DNA from: Methanoregulaceae archaeon
GTDB taxonomy: Bacteria > Armatimonadota > Fimbriimonadia > Fimbriimonadales > Fimbriimonadaceae
NCBI GenBank assembly: GCA_020850325.1
Contig: JADZEW010000016.1
Coordinates: 124,001 to 188,000 of the forward strand
Length of the DNA: 64,000 bases
Direction of reading: 5' to 3'
The notes beneath the pieces were generated by a model. It did no database searches, had not been told where the DNA came from, and worked only from the letters and a program-made list of their open reading frames with translations. Position numbers and translations under genes: made by a program. Positions 1 to 8,546 of this stretch are shown here, piece by piece (position 1 is the stretch's first letter; every line of letters begins with the position of its first letter).

Positions 1-524
1 AGCGCGAGCATATGGAGTTCTTGGATTCGGTCTGAGGTTACGCCAGGGGCGAGCACAACGCGATCGCAAAGCGGCTGGAGCTCGCCCCCGCCCTTGCCGA
101 GAAAGCCATAGACTTGGACTCCGCGCCGCTTGGCGGCTTCGGCGGCCCTCAAGAGATTCGGGGAGCGGCCGCTGGTGGTGAGGAGCACCAAAATGTCGCC
201 TTCGTGACCGAAGGCGTCGACCATCCGCGAGAACACGTGCTCGTAGCCATAGTCGTTCGCGACGCAGGTCAGGTGAGCGGGGTCCGTGAACGCCATCGCG
301 GGCAGTGGGTCGCGGTCGTTGCGGAACCGGCCGCTAAACTCCTCGGCGAAGTGGGCGGCGTCGGTGAGGCTCCCTCCGTTGCCGCACGAGAAAACGCGAC
401 CGCGGCGCCGGAAGCAATCGGCAAGTTCGTCGGCCATCTGATCGAGAGTCGCGAGCACCATGGGGTCGCGACGGAACTCATCGAGCACTCCGGCAGCATC
501 GGCGAACGCGCGTTCGAAGATCAC
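1..524 (-). CDS. gmhA: Phosphoheptose isomerase GmhA (SIS domain), 3' end outside window
   Basis: Interconverts sedoheptulose 7-phosphate and glycero-manno-heptose 7-phosphate, the first step of ADP-heptose synthesis in the cytosol. The reverse-strand frame opens with GTG at 524 (VIFERAF) after an in-frame TAA at 549-551. About 174 residues are present before the window edge cuts the C-terminus. The SIS-domain signatures CGNGGSLTDAAHFAEE (phosphosugar loop) and LLTTSGRSPNL are clear, as is the family motif FSGRFRNDRDPLPA. No Shine-Dalgarno sequence is seen; a weak CACACT sits six bases upstream. The next gene upstream is a GT9 heptosyltransferase, so a heptose-containing cell-surface glycan is the likely context. 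DiaA is a paralogous alternative but lacks the sugar-loop wording seen here. Confidence 0.88.
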   Translation of the reverse strand, partial: MIFERAFADAAGVLDEFRRDPMVLATLDQMADELADCFRRRGRVFSCGNGGSLTDAAHFAEEFSGRFRNDRDPLPAMAFTDPAHLTCVANDYGYEHVFSRMVDAFGHEGDILVLLTTSGRSPNLLRAAEAAKRRGVQVYGFLGKGGGELQPLCDRVVLAPGVTSDRIQELHMLA

Positions 525-555
525 AGGTGAAGTGTGGCACAGAGCTTCTTAGTAG

Positions 556-579
556 GCGAGGGATGTCTTGTGCCCTCGC
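556..579 (-). repeat. Covarying-loop hairpin repeat, copy A
   Basis: Read on the minus strand: stem GCGAGGG, loop CACAAGACAT, stem CCCTCGC. It is one of the dispersed hairpin family copies in this window and faces copy B, nine bases away, in the opposite orientation. It lies between gmhA and the GT9 gene. Confidence 0.8.
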
Positions 580-587
580 ATCCGAGA

Positions 588-617
588 GTGAGGGCACAAC
601 GCATCCCTCACCCACAA
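588..617 (+). repeat. Covarying-loop hairpin repeat, copy B
   Basis: Stem GTGAGGG, loop CACAACGCAT, stem CCCTCAC, then the family tail CCCACAA. The second stem base differs from other copies (T for C) and its partner changes with it (A for G), so pairing is kept. The copy supplies the stop codon (608-610) and final residues of the GT9 gene. Confidence 0.82.
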
Positions 618-1582
618 ATGGCCTGGGCTAGCAGGAGGTCACAGACTGCCTGGGGTTCGATTCTCGCCAGTCCGGACGGATCGTACAGCGTGTTCGACAT
701 TTGGCCGTACGGACAGGAGCGGTGCGGCTTTGTGATCGAATACAGGCCGATCGCTGGCTTGCCGAGAGCGGCGGCGAGGTGGGTGCTGCCCGTGTCGCCG
801 CCGACGTGCGCCTCCGCGAGCGAAAGCAGTGCGACCAACTCCCTGACCGACGTCCCCCCGACCAAAGAGATGGGCGCGTGCTTCGCCGCCGCGGCGACTT
901 CATTGAAGGCGTCGTGATCGGCCTGAGCCCTGCCGCCCAAGAACACGCTCGCGATGCCTTGTTCGGCGAGCGCATCGGCTACCGCTGCGAACGATGCGGC
1001 GGGCCAGCGCTTTGTGGCCCAACCTGCGCCGGCGTTCATGGCGATGAATCGGCCGGTGACGCCTCGATCCGTTAGGATGGCCCTGACGGTCTTGAGGTCT
1101 TCGGGCTTGGGTTCGAGGGCGAAATCCGTTGACGTGTCGTTGTGGGCGAGGGATGGGTCGTGCCCTCGCAGCGCCTCGATCGTAGCCCGGGCGACATCGA
1201 CGTACTGGTCGACGATGTGAATGCTCGACGGATCCGGCAGCACAGGACCGGCGAAGAAGCGTGAGAGTTCACGCTGCCAATGATAGGCGAGTTTGATCGG
1301 CGACTTCGCTCGACCGACCACGATCCCGCTCTTGGTCAACCCCTGCATGTCCAGCGCGGCATCGAAAGGAGCCCCGAACGTCGGCCATGTCGATGACTTG
1401 AACCCCGGCTTCGCCCTGATGACTTCGTCCACCGCGGCGCAGCACTCGACGATCCCCGCGAACCGCGGGTCGACCACCCAGGTGATGTGAGACTCTGGAA
1501 AAGCCTGCCGAAGGCAAGAAGCCACCGGCAACGTACAGACGACGTCCCCGAGCGCGGACAGCCGACTGATGAGGAAACGCAT
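608..1582 (-). CDS. Glycosyltransferase family 9 (heptosyltransferase-like)
   Basis: Transfers a heptose or similar sugar from an NDP-sugar to a lipid-linked glycan at the cytoplasmic face of the membrane. The 324-residue protein has the GT9 layout: N-terminal RLSALGDVVCTLPV (7-20), the second-domain motif NAGAGWATKRWP (183-194) and the donor-binding motif GGDTGSTHLAAALG (261-274). The start ATG at 1582 overlaps the lepA stop by one base (TAATG), so it is translated with lepA. Residues about 138-148 (RGHDPSLAHN) are encoded by an in-frame copy of the dispersed hairpin repeat, and the last codons and stop come from a second copy. Substrate cannot be read from sequence; the adjacent gmhA favours heptose. 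Confidence 0.88.
   Translation of the reverse strand: MRFLISRLSALGDVVCTLPVASCLRQAFPESHITWVVDPRFAGIVECCAAVDEVIRAKPGFKSSTWPTFGAPFDAALDMQGLTKSGIVVGRAKSPIKLAYHWQRELSRFFAGPVLPDPSSIHIVDQYVDVARATIEALRGHDPSLAHNDTSTDFALEPKPEDLKTVRAILTDRGVTGRFIAMNAGAGWATKRWPAASFAAVADALAEQGIASVFLGGRAQADHDAFNEVAAAAKHAPISLVGGTSVRELVALLSLAEAHVGGDTGSTHLAAALGKPAIGLYSITKPHRSCPYGQMSNTLYDPSGLARIEPQAVCDLLLAQAICG
1140..1169 (-). repeat. Covarying-loop hairpin repeat, copy C, inside a coding sequence
   Basis: On the coding (minus) strand: stem GCGAGGG, loop CACGACCCAT, stem CCCTCGC, tail CCCACAA. It lies in frame inside the GT9 gene and encodes about ten residues between the two Rossmann-like domains. Confidence 0.82.
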
Positions 1583-3378
1583 TACTCAGCCACTTTGAGG
1601 ACGCTGAGGAACGCTTCCTGCGGAACCTCGATGGTGCCGATCTGCTTCATGCGCTTCTTGCCTTCCTTTTGCTTCTCGAGGAGCTTTCGCTTTCGTGTAA
1701 CGTCGCCGCCGTAACACTTGGCGATAACGTTCTTGCGGAAGGGCTTGATGGTGTCGGCCGCAATGACCTTCGCCCCGATCGCTGCTTGCACGCGCACCTC
1801 GTATTGCTGGCGCGGGACAACCTTGCGGAGCTGCTCCACCATCGCCCGGCCGCGCTGATACGCGAACTGGCGGTGCACGATGAAACACAGCGCGTCGACC
1901 GGGTCCCCGTTGAGCATGATGTCCACCTTGACCAGATCGGACCCTTGGTAATCCGCGACGTCGTAATCGAGCGATGCATAGCCTCTCGTCGAAGATTTGA
2001 GCTTGTCAAAGAAGTCGAGCAAAATTTCGGCAAGCGGAAGCGCGTAGTGCAAGATCACTCGCTTGGTGGTCGGATACTCGGTGCGCTGATAGGTGCCGCG
2101 GCGCTCCTGGCAGAGCGTCATCACCGCGCCGATGTACTCCGTCGGCACCATGATCGTCGCGTTCACGGTCGGTTCCTCGATCCGGCTGATCTCGTGTGCG
2201 GGCGGGAACTGCGAGGGGTTCGCGATGTGGAGTTCTTCTCCGTTCGTGCGCGTGACCTTGTAGTCGACACTGGGAGCCGTGAGAATCAGGTCGAGATCGA
2301 ACTCGCGTTCGAGACGCTCGCGGGCGATCTCCATATGGAGCAGACCCAGAAAGCCGCACCGGAAACCAAACCCAAGGGCGGCCGACGTCTCCGCTTCGAA
2401 CTGGAGCGAAGCGTCGTTCAACTTCAGCTTTTCAATCGCATCTCGCAGGTCTTCGTATTGATCGCCATCGGTCGGATAGAGACCACAGAACACCATGCTG
2501 AGGGCTTGACGGTAGCCGGGAAGCGCCTCGGTAGCGATCCGATCGGCAGCGGTGATCGTGTCGCCGACCCGCGCATCGCCGATCGACTTCATTGCCGCGG
2601 TGATGAATCCGACTTCACCGCAATCGAGTCCGTCGTCGACCGTGAGTCCCGGTCCAAAATGGCCCGTCGAATCGAGATCGAACATCGAGCCTGTGCTCAT
2701 CATCCGAATCCGATCGCCCTTCTTCATGTGCCCGTCTTTGACACGGACATAAGCAACGGCACCCTGATAGGGGTCGAAGTGGCTATCGTAGATCAGCGCT
2801 CGTAGTGGGGCGTCGTGGCTGCCACCGGGGGGCGGGATTCGTTCAACGATTGCCTCAAGAATCTCATCGATACCGATCCCGGACTTCGCCGAGCACGGGA
2901 TCGCGTCGGAAGCGTCGATTGCGACCGCACTCTCAATCTCCTCCCTGGCGCGTTCCACGTCTGCGTGGGGCAGATCGATCTTGTTGATGACCGGGACGAT
3001 CTCCAGGTTCTGGTTCATCGCCATGCTGGCATTGGCGATGGTTTGGGCTTCTACCCCCTGGCTCGCGTCGACCACGAGTAACGCGCCCTCACAAGCAGCG
3101 AGCGCGCGCGAGACTTCGTAGGTGAAGTCCACGTGGCCGGGGGTGTCGATCAGGTTCAGCTGGTAGCTCTTGCCGTCCTTGGCGGTGTACAGGAGTCGAA
3201 CCGCCGCCATCTTGATCGTGATGCCTCGCTCGCGTTCGATGTCCATGGAATCGAGCATCTGCTCTTGTGCAGTGCCACGAATCGCGCCACATCGTTCGAT
3301 CAGGCGGTCCGCGAGGGTGGACTTGCCGTGATCGATGTGGGCGATGATGCAGAAATTACGGATGCGAGACTGGTCCAT
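1582..3378 (-). CDS. lepA: Elongation factor 4 (LepA) GTPase
   Basis: Ribosome-binding translational GTPase that acts on stalled or newly assembled ribosomes. The 598-residue length is normal for the family. Visible GTPase motifs are AHIDHGKST (G1, about 13-21), DTPGHVDF (G3) and NKIDLPHAD (G4). The LepA-specific C-terminal end is present ([27 protein letters not shown] region, reading [19 protein letters not shown] here). The start is ATG at 3378; no Shine-Dalgarno sequence is obvious, and TACAAT lies 21 bases upstream. It is followed by the GT9 gene with a one-base overlap. Confidence 0.97.
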   Translation of the reverse strand: MDQSRIRNFCIIAHIDHGKSTLADRLIERCGAIRGTAQEQMLDSMDIERERGITIKMAAVRLLYTAKDGKSYQLNLIDTPGHVDFTYEVSRALAACEGALLVVDASQGVEAQTIANASMAMNQNLEIVPVINKIDLPHADVERAREEIESAVAIDASDAIPCSAKSGIGIDEILEAIVERIPPPGGSHDAPLRALIYDSHFDPYQGAVAYVRVKDGHMKKGDRIRMMSTGSMFDLDSTGHFGPGLTVDDGLDCGEVGFITAAMKSIGDARVGDTITAADRIATEALPGYRQALSMVFCGLYPTDGDQYEDLRDAIEKLKLNDASLQFEAETSAALGFGFRCGFLGLLHMEIARERLEREFDLDLILTAPSVDYKVTRTNGEELHIANPSQFPPAHEISRIEEPTVNATIMVPTEYIGAVMTLCQERRGTYQRTEYPTTKRVILHYALPLAEILLDFFDKLKSSTRGYASLDYDVADYQGSDLVKVDIMLNGDPVDALCFIVHRQFAYQRGRAMVEQLRKVVPRQQYEVRVQAAIGAKVIAADTIKPFRKNVIAKCYGGDVTRKRKLLEKQKEGKKRMKQIGTIEVPQEAFLSVLKVAE

Positions 3379-3399
3379 GAGGGGTAGGGACGAACTCAG

Positions 3400-3405
3400 A
3401 TTGTA
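3400..3405 (-). promoter_or_regulatory. Candidate -10 of lepA
   Basis: TACAAT on the minus strand, 21 bases before the lepA ATG. This would give a leader of about 15 bases. No convincing -35 was seen. Confidence 0.4.
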
Positions 3406-3420
3406 CCGCCAGGGGGTATC

Positions 3421-4155
3421 GTGGGCTCCGTGCTGCCCCGCGGGACTCTACTCAACACAGCGACGGTTGCCCTTGGCGGGCTGATCGGCTGGGCGGCGGG
3501 CGCGCGCATCCCCGAGAGCTACCAGGAACTGGTCTTTTCCGGACTCGGAATTGTCACCGTCGGCCTGGGTTTGAAGATGCTGCTGGGCAGCAAGAACATC
3601 CTCATCGTGGCCGCCGCCATCGCCCTCGGCGGAATGATCGGGATGGCCCTGGGCTTTCAGGGCGCGGTCGCGAACATGGCGACTTGGATGAAGACCACCA
3701 TGGGCGTCCATGACGATGCCGGTTTCGTCGACGTCCTGATCACGACCAGCGTCCTCTTCTGCGTCGGACCGATGACCCTCCTCGGCTGCATGCAAGACCG
3801 TTTGGAAGGCAAGATCGAACTGCTCGCGCTCAAGTCGACGATGGACGGGGTCGGAGCGATCTTCTTTGCGGTGAAGTCGGGGCCCGCGGTTTTGGCCACG
3901 GCACTGGTCGTGTTGGTGGTTCAGTCGGCCATCACCTTCGCCGCCAAGCCCCTGCGGCCGCTGAGCGAAGACGACGACCTCCTCGCTGAACTTAGCGCGG
4001 CGGGTGGCGTCATGCTGGTCGGCACCGGCTTAGGCTTGCTCGCCATCAAGAGTCTGCCCGTCGCGAACTACTTGCCCGCGCTTGTTCTTGCGCCTCTGTT
4101 CGTGGTCATCGGGCGGCGGTTCACCGCGAAGCGGGCTACAATCGGCAAGGCATGA
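3421..4155 (+). CDS. DUF554 family integral membrane protein
   Basis: A 244-residue polytopic inner-membrane protein of unknown biochemical role, similar to the YdfK/YqgA family. It has alternating hydrophobic segments ([21 protein letters not shown], then [47 protein letters not shown] and a C-terminal pair). The motif [18 protein letters not shown] is the strongest family marker. Translation starts at GTG 3421 after a G-rich stretch (GGGGG) that may serve as ribosome binding site. The stop overlaps the start of the mechanosensitive channel gene (ATGA), implying one transcript. Function remains unknown. Confidence 0.85.
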   Translation: MGSVLPRGTLLNTATVALGGLIGWAAGARIPESYQELVFSGLGIVTVGLGLKMLLGSKNILIVAAAIALGGMIGMALGFQGAVANMATWMKTTMGVHDDAGFVDVLITTSVLFCVGPMTLLGCMQDRLEGKIELLALKSTMDGVGAIFFAVKSGPAVLATALVVLVVQSAITFAAKPLRPLSEDDDLLAELSAAGGVMLVGTGLGLLAIKSLPVANYLPALVLAPLFVVIGRRFTAKRATIGKA

Positions 4156-5705
4156 GTCTGCGAACCGCACTGTTAGTTGCGCTGTTGGGTTGGGTTGCGG
4201 TGGCGTTTGGGCAACTGCCCACTGGGCTGCCGCAGGTCAAGCCCGGACCCACCTCGCCGTCCGGATTTGTCTCAGCCCGCGCGGTGCTCGATAACCTCAT
4301 TGAGTCCGTCAAGGACGGAGACTACGATGCCGCGAGGCAGTCGCTCGATCTCTCCCGCCTCAACTTCGCGCTCCGCGAGAACGAGGGCCGCCGACGCGTC
4401 CAGATGTTGGTTGCGATCTTGAACCGCATCGATGGCTTCCTACTGGAAGAAATGAGTGATCACGCAGATCGCGATCGCGTTAGGATTCCCGTTCGCACGT
4501 CGAAGGAGTCGTTCGCGGCTGGTCAGATCGAGCTGGTTCCCGACGCGAATGGGGGATGGTTGGTGTCGTCGGAGACCGTCGATGCCCTCCCCGACGTTTG
4601 GCATGCCGTCCGAGATCAGCCCCCGATCAACAACCTCCCCAGCCGTTTCGAAGGCGAAATCGACTTGTCGCAACGACTTCGGGCACGGTTTGGGTCGGCG
4701 TGGTGGAAGGAGGTGCTGGGTCTTGAGCTTTGGCAGTGGCTGGGCTTGGCTGTGCTCGCCGTGACCGGGCTTGTCCTTCCACGTCTCGCCGCTTCAGCAG
4801 TTCGTTCGAAACCGGTGCTGCGTAAGAGGTTCGTGGTGGGCACCACTTGGATCGCGGTCTCGCTCATCTGGCAAGTTGCGCTGCTCGTGTTCGATCTGCC
4901 CACGGCACTTCACATTACCGCGTTGCTCTTAGCCCGCATTGTGGCGGCGGTCGCCGCGATCATCGTGGGGATCTCGGTCATCGACTCGGTGTTGCGTGCG
5001 GCCTCCCAGCGGACCACTGGGTTGGGACGGCGCGCCGACTCGATCTTCTTCCCGATCCTTCGCAACTTCGTGCGCTTTCTTTGGATCGTCGTCATCCTCG
5101 TCGGCTTCCTGTCCTCGCTGGACATCAACGTCACGGGTATCGTCGCGGGCCTGGGTATCGGCGGCTTGGTCTTGGCGCTTGCGGCCAAGGACAGTGTTGA
5201 GAATGTGTTTGGATCGGTCACGATCCTCTTCGATATGCCCTTTGGCATCGGCGACTGGGTGAAGATTGGCGACGTGAACGGAATTGTCGAGGAGATCAAC
5301 TTGCGATCTACGCGGATTCGCACGTTCTCCGACTCGGTGATCACGCTGCCCAACAGCAACCTGACCAAAGCCGCGGTCGAGAACTACGGGGCGCGTCGCC
5401 GCCGCCGCGTCGATATGCCGTTTGAAGTCGGCCACGCCAATGACCTTGCCGCAGTGATCGCGATGTGCGATGACGTGCGCACTTATATGGAATCTGCGGA
5501 CCGAGTTGCCCCCGACTCGGCTTACGTCTATGTCACTGCGGTGAGCGACACCGCGGTTAAGGTGACCGTGCAGGGCTACATCCTTACCGATGACTACCGC
5601 GAGGAGTTAGAGACCCGCCAGGCGTTGGTCACGAAGATTCTCGAAGTTGCGCGTGAGCGCGGGGTCCACCTGGGGCCCCACGCCGTTCCGATGCCTGCCG
5701 GATAG
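4152..5705 (+). CDS. MscS-family mechanosensitive ion channel with periplasmic N-domain
   Basis: A 517-residue channel of the small-conductance mechanosensitive family, opened by membrane tension during hypo-osmotic shock. A signal peptide (about 1-20) precedes a soluble region of about 165 residues. Hydrophobic segments follow near 192-211, 231-248, 255-281 and 307-321. The pore helix and start of the MscS core are at 329-371 (GLGIGGLVLALAAKDSVEN, then FGIGDWVKIGDVNGIVEEI). The C-terminal cytoplasmic vestibule is present. The extra N-terminal domain makes it longer than E. coli MscS (286 residues). It overlaps the preceding DUF554 gene by four bases. Confidence 0.92.
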   Translation: MSLRTALLVALLGWVAVAFGQLPTGLPQVKPGPTSPSGFVSARAVLDNLIESVKDGDYDAARQSLDLSRLNFALRENEGRRRVQMLVAILNRIDGFLLEEMSDHADRDRVRIPVRTSKESFAAGQIELVPDANGGWLVSSETVDALPDVWHAVRDQPPINNLPSRFEGEIDLSQRLRARFGSAWWKEVLGLELWQWLGLAVLAVTGLVLPRLAASAVRSKPVLRKRFVVGTTWIAVSLIWQVALLVFDLPTALHITALLLARIVAAVAAIIVGISVIDSVLRAASQRTTGLGRRADSIFFPILRNFVRFLWIVVILVGFLSSLDINVTGIVAGLGIGGLVLALAAKDSVENVFGSVTILFDMPFGIGDWVKIGDVNGIVEEINLRSTRIRTFSDSVITLPNSNLTKAAVENYGARRRRRVDMPFEVGHANDLAAVIAMCDDVRTYMESADRVAPDSAYVYVTAVSDTAVKVTVQGYILTDDYREELETRQALVTKILEVARERGVHLGPHAVPMPAG

Positions 5706-5783
5706 CTTGCGCAGAAGCGAACTCGGTTTGGGCCGAAGGTCTGTCATCGCATCTTCGCCACTACCTAGCCCGTATCGACCGAT

Positions 5784-7106
5784 ATGGAACAGACCGGAAT
5801 GCGCACGTTCGTGACGGTCTGGGTCGGTCAACTGTTCTCGCTGGTCGGCTCGGGCCTCACTCAGTTTGCCTTGGGCATCTGGGTTTATCAGAAGACGGGG
5901 TCGGCCACCTTGTTCGCGATGATCGGGATGGCAGCCATCCTCCCCGCCGTACTGGTCGCGCCCTTCGCGGGCGTCATGGTCGATCGCTGGGATCGACGCC
6001 GCACGATGATCGCCGCCGACACCGCTGCCGCCCTCGGCACCCTCTCGGTCGCTGCCGTCCTATGGTTTGGCGAACTGCAGACGTGGCACATCATCGCGTA
6101 CGTTACGCTGGCCGCTATCGCGGGCTCGTTCCAGCAGCCGGCCTATCAAGCCTCGATCACGATGCTCGTGCCGAAGGAGATGCTGAGCCGGGCCGCCGGT
6201 ATGGTCCAGTTGGGCGAGCCCATGAGTTCGATCCTCGCTCCTGTATTGGCGGGAGCGCTGTTCGGCACCATCGGACTGGCAGGCATTCTCAGCGTTGACG
6301 TGATTACGTTCCTGATTGCCATGGCGGCGCTGGCCATCGTGCGGTTTCCGGCTCCTCCACCGAAGCCAAAAGCCGAGGGCCAACATCCTTCCATGCGAAG
6401 AGAAATGCGCGAGGGGTGGCAATTCATCGCGCAACGGCCGGGACTCGTTATCCTGCTCGTCTTCTTTTGCGTGCTCAACTTCGTGTTCGCGTTCTCTAAC
6501 GCTCTGTTTGTGCCGTACGTGCTGTCGATGGCGAACGAGGCGACGCTCGGCCTCATCATGTCTGCTGCGGGAATCGGCGGTCTGGCGGGCGGGGTGCTCG
6601 CAAGCACTTGGGCGGGACCCGCGCGCAAGACCGTCGGCGTGTTTGGATTCGGAGCGGCGATCAGCCTCGCGATGATGGTGGTCGGCCTGGCCGGGTCTGC
6701 ATGGGTCGTTGGAGTTGCGCTGTGTATCGGCATGTTCTTTCTGCCGCTGGTAAACGCCTCGAGCCAAGCGCTGTGGCAGCAGAAGACCGATCCGGGAGTG
6801 CAGGGCCGCGTGTTCGCCTTGCGGCGGATGGTGGCCCTGGCGGCGATCCCGATCGCCTATATGACCGCAGGGCCTCTCGCCGATTACGTGTTCGCGCCGG
6901 AGATGAACGCGGGCGGAGCCCTGGCCGATTGGCTGGGACCGATCTTTGGCGTGGGCCCGGGCCGCGGCTATGGAGTGATGTTCGCGATCACGGGAGTGTT
7001 GGCGACGGTAACGTCGCTCGTGCCGCTGCTGATCCCCGCCTGGCGCAACCTCGAGGATCGCCTACCCGATGCCATTCCCGATGCCCCGGTCGCCGCAGTG
7101 GGGTAG
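5784..7106 (+). CDS. Major facilitator superfamily transporter (MFS_3 type)
   Basis: A 440-residue inner-membrane exporter with about twelve hydrophobic segments, resembling the enterobactin-exporter/multidrug MFS_3 group. The cytoplasmic loop motif between TM2 and TM3 is visible as GVMVDRWDRRRTMIAAD (about 60-76). A central hydrophilic loop (PAPPPKPKAEGQHPSMRREMREGW) separates the two six-helix halves. The cargo cannot be inferred. It stands alone, 78 bases after the channel gene, and faces the CsaA-like gene convergently. A related MFS protein is found at 41060-42334. Confidence 0.88.
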   Translation: MEQTGMRTFVTVWVGQLFSLVGSGLTQFALGIWVYQKTGSATLFAMIGMAAILPAVLVAPFAGVMVDRWDRRRTMIAADTAAALGTLSVAAVLWFGELQTWHIIAYVTLAAIAGSFQQPAYQASITMLVPKEMLSRAAGMVQLGEPMSSILAPVLAGALFGTIGLAGILSVDVITFLIAMAALAIVRFPAPPPKPKAEGQHPSMRREMREGWQFIAQRPGLVILLVFFCVLNFVFAFSNALFVPYVLSMANEATLGLIMSAAGIGGLAGGVLASTWAGPARKTVGVFGFGAAISLAMMVVGLAGSAWVVGVALCIGMFFLPLVNASSQALWQQKTDPGVQGRVFALRRMVALAAIPIAYMTAGPLADYVFAPEMNAGGALADWLGPIFGVGPGRGYGVMFAITGVLATVTSLVPLLIPAWRNLEDRLPDAIPDAPVAAVG

Positions 7107-7113
7107 GAGCACT

Positions 7114-7449
7114 TCAGAAGAGCTTTGCGCCGTTCGGCACCTTCTGGTCGGGGCTCAGCAGCACCACTCTGCCCAAGTCATCGGGAACGCCCGTGGTTAG
7201 ACACTCAGAGCGGAAGTTCGCAATCTGCTTCGGTGGAAAGTTCAGCAACGCGAGGACCTGCATGCCGACCAACTGATTCTTCGTGTAGAGGTCGGTGATC
7301 TGGGCGCTCGAGCGGCGCACGCCGTACTCGCCGAAGTCGATGGTCAGCTTGTAGGCCGGCTTCCGCGCTTCCGGGAAGTCTTCAACTTCAAGGATAGTGC
7401 CGACGCGCAGTTCGACGCGCTCAAAGTCCGCCCAAGTGATCAAGTCCAT
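7114..7449 (-). CDS. CsaA-like tRNA-binding-domain protein
   Basis: An 111-residue single OB-fold protein of the EMAPII/tRNA-binding type, as in CsaA, proposed to act as an export-related chaperone or tRNA-binding protein. The start ATG at 7449 (MDLITWADFERVELRVGTI) matches the family N-terminus. An upstream in-frame extension would run into the glycosyltransferase gene and is not used. The core VELRVGTILEVEDFPEARKP and the typical C-terminal phrase PNGAKLF-like end are present. It lies 23 bases after the GT2 gene on the same strand, so it may share its transcript. Confidence 0.88.
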   Translation of the reverse strand: MDLITWADFERVELRVGTILEVEDFPEARKPAYKLTIDFGEYGVRRSSAQITDLYTKNQLVGMQVLALLNFPPKQIANFRSECLTTGVPDDLGRVVLLSPDQKVPNGAKLF

Positions 7450-7472
7450 GCGGCAGAGTGTGGCATGGCGAA

Positions 7473-8519
7473 TCACGAATAAGTTCGGCCCTTCCACTCG
7501 ATCCGGCCCGATCGCTTGAGCCAAACCGATCGCAAGATCGTGGCCGCGGCAGAAAGGCAGGTGATCGGGATGAATGGTGCCGTATAGACCGGGTACCTCA
7601 CGATTCGATCGGTGACGAGCTTCGATGCGACCAACACGCCGTAGAGGGGCAGACTCAGCGAGCCTCCAAGCATCCAGCCAACACCGATGAACACAAATAG
7701 GCCAGCGAGCAGCAAGGAGCCGAACGTAGAGCCAGCGATTTGTCCCGAGTTCTTAGACATGCCATGGAGCGCTTGCTGCAGAGTGTCGTACATCCGCACC
7801 GAAAGAGACGGGGATAGCTGAAGCACCGACACGGGCTGGCCTAACTTAGCGAGTAACCGGCCGATCTTTACATCTTCGAGGACTTCGCCTCGGAGGGTCT
7901 CGTAAGGCTTCAGTTCGTGGAGATAGGTCGTCCGCCAAGCCGCGAACTGGCCGTTCGTAAAGCGGTTGTGCCCCCGGCCGGTCCGTTGAACGAGTCCAAA
8001 GGGGTTGGTGGCGAGGAGGATCCAGGGGACCCACCCGAGGTAGAGGGGTTCGAGGCCACGCCCGGGCAGCATTCGGGGAAATCCGGTGACACAGCTCACG
8101 TTGGACGGGGTTATCTCCAACGAACCGGCGAGAACGCTCGCGAACTCATCGGTGGGCTTGGTATCGGCATCGAGAAAGACGGTCCACTCGCTCGTGGCCC
8201 GAAGTGACAGCTGATGACACGCGCGGTTCTTGCCCGTCCAACCCGGCGGCAGCGGTTCGCTAGCCGTGATCACATGAGCGCCGTGCTTGGCGGCAAGCTC
8301 CCCGGTTCCGTCCGTCGATTCGTCATCGAACACGGTCACCCGAACACCTTGCCCGACCAAGGGGGGCAGAAGATCCGCCAAGTTATGGGCTTCATTTCTC
8401 GCCGGGATCATGACCTCGAACTGAGGGGCCGCCCGATCGCGGGGTCGGCGCATCCAGATGAGGTTCGTCAGCGCAACCCCAAGAAGCGTCAGGTACAGGA
8501 AGCCGAGAACCGCACTCAC
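7473..8519 (-). CDS. Family 2 glycosyltransferase, probable carotenoid glycosyltransferase (CruC/CrtQ-like)
   Basis: A membrane-bound GT2 enzyme of about 348 residues. An N-terminal transmembrane helix (about 1-22) is followed by the GT-A domain with EVMIPARNEAHNL, the DDESTDGT loop and the metal-binding FLDADTKP. RFTNGQFAAWRTTY and three C-terminal hydrophobic segments follow. I chose GTG at 8519 (VSAVLGFLYLT) because upstream codons overlap the divergent cruF-like gene and encode no hydrophobic or GT-like sequence. Its divergent neighbours are a CruF-type protein, a carotene desaturase and a PlsC acyltransferase. Glycosylation of a hydroxylated carotenoid is therefore the inferred role; the substrate is not proven by sequence. 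Confidence 0.82.
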   Translation of the reverse strand: MSAVLGFLYLTLLGVALTNLIWMRRPRDRAAPQFEVMIPARNEAHNLADLLPPLVGQGVRVTVFDDESTDGTGELAAKHGAHVITASEPLPPGWTGKNRACHQLSLRATSEWTVFLDADTKPTDEFASVLAGSLEITPSNVSCVTGFPRMLPGRGLEPLYLGWVPWILLATNPFGLVQRTGRGHNRFTNGQFAAWRTTYLHELKPYETLRGEVLEDVKIGRLLAKLGQPVSVLQLSPSLSVRMYDTLQQALHGMSKNSGQIAGSTFGSLLLAGLFVFIGVGWMLGGSLSLPLYGVLVASKLVTDRIVRYPVYTAPFIPITCLSAAATILRSVWLKRSGRIEWKGRTYS

Positions 8520-8546
8520 GGTGATGTTCCGGTAAAGTGTCGCCCA

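Noticed and set aside
1669-2805. Long plus-strand open frame opposite lepA
   Set aside because: Pure antisense of a strongly conserved gene; Arg/His/Val-rich shadow composition typical of GC-rich genomes.
8214-8546. N-terminal extension of the CruF-like protein
   Set aside because: Antisense to the GT2 gene; the hydrophobic start at TTG 8547 fits the family.
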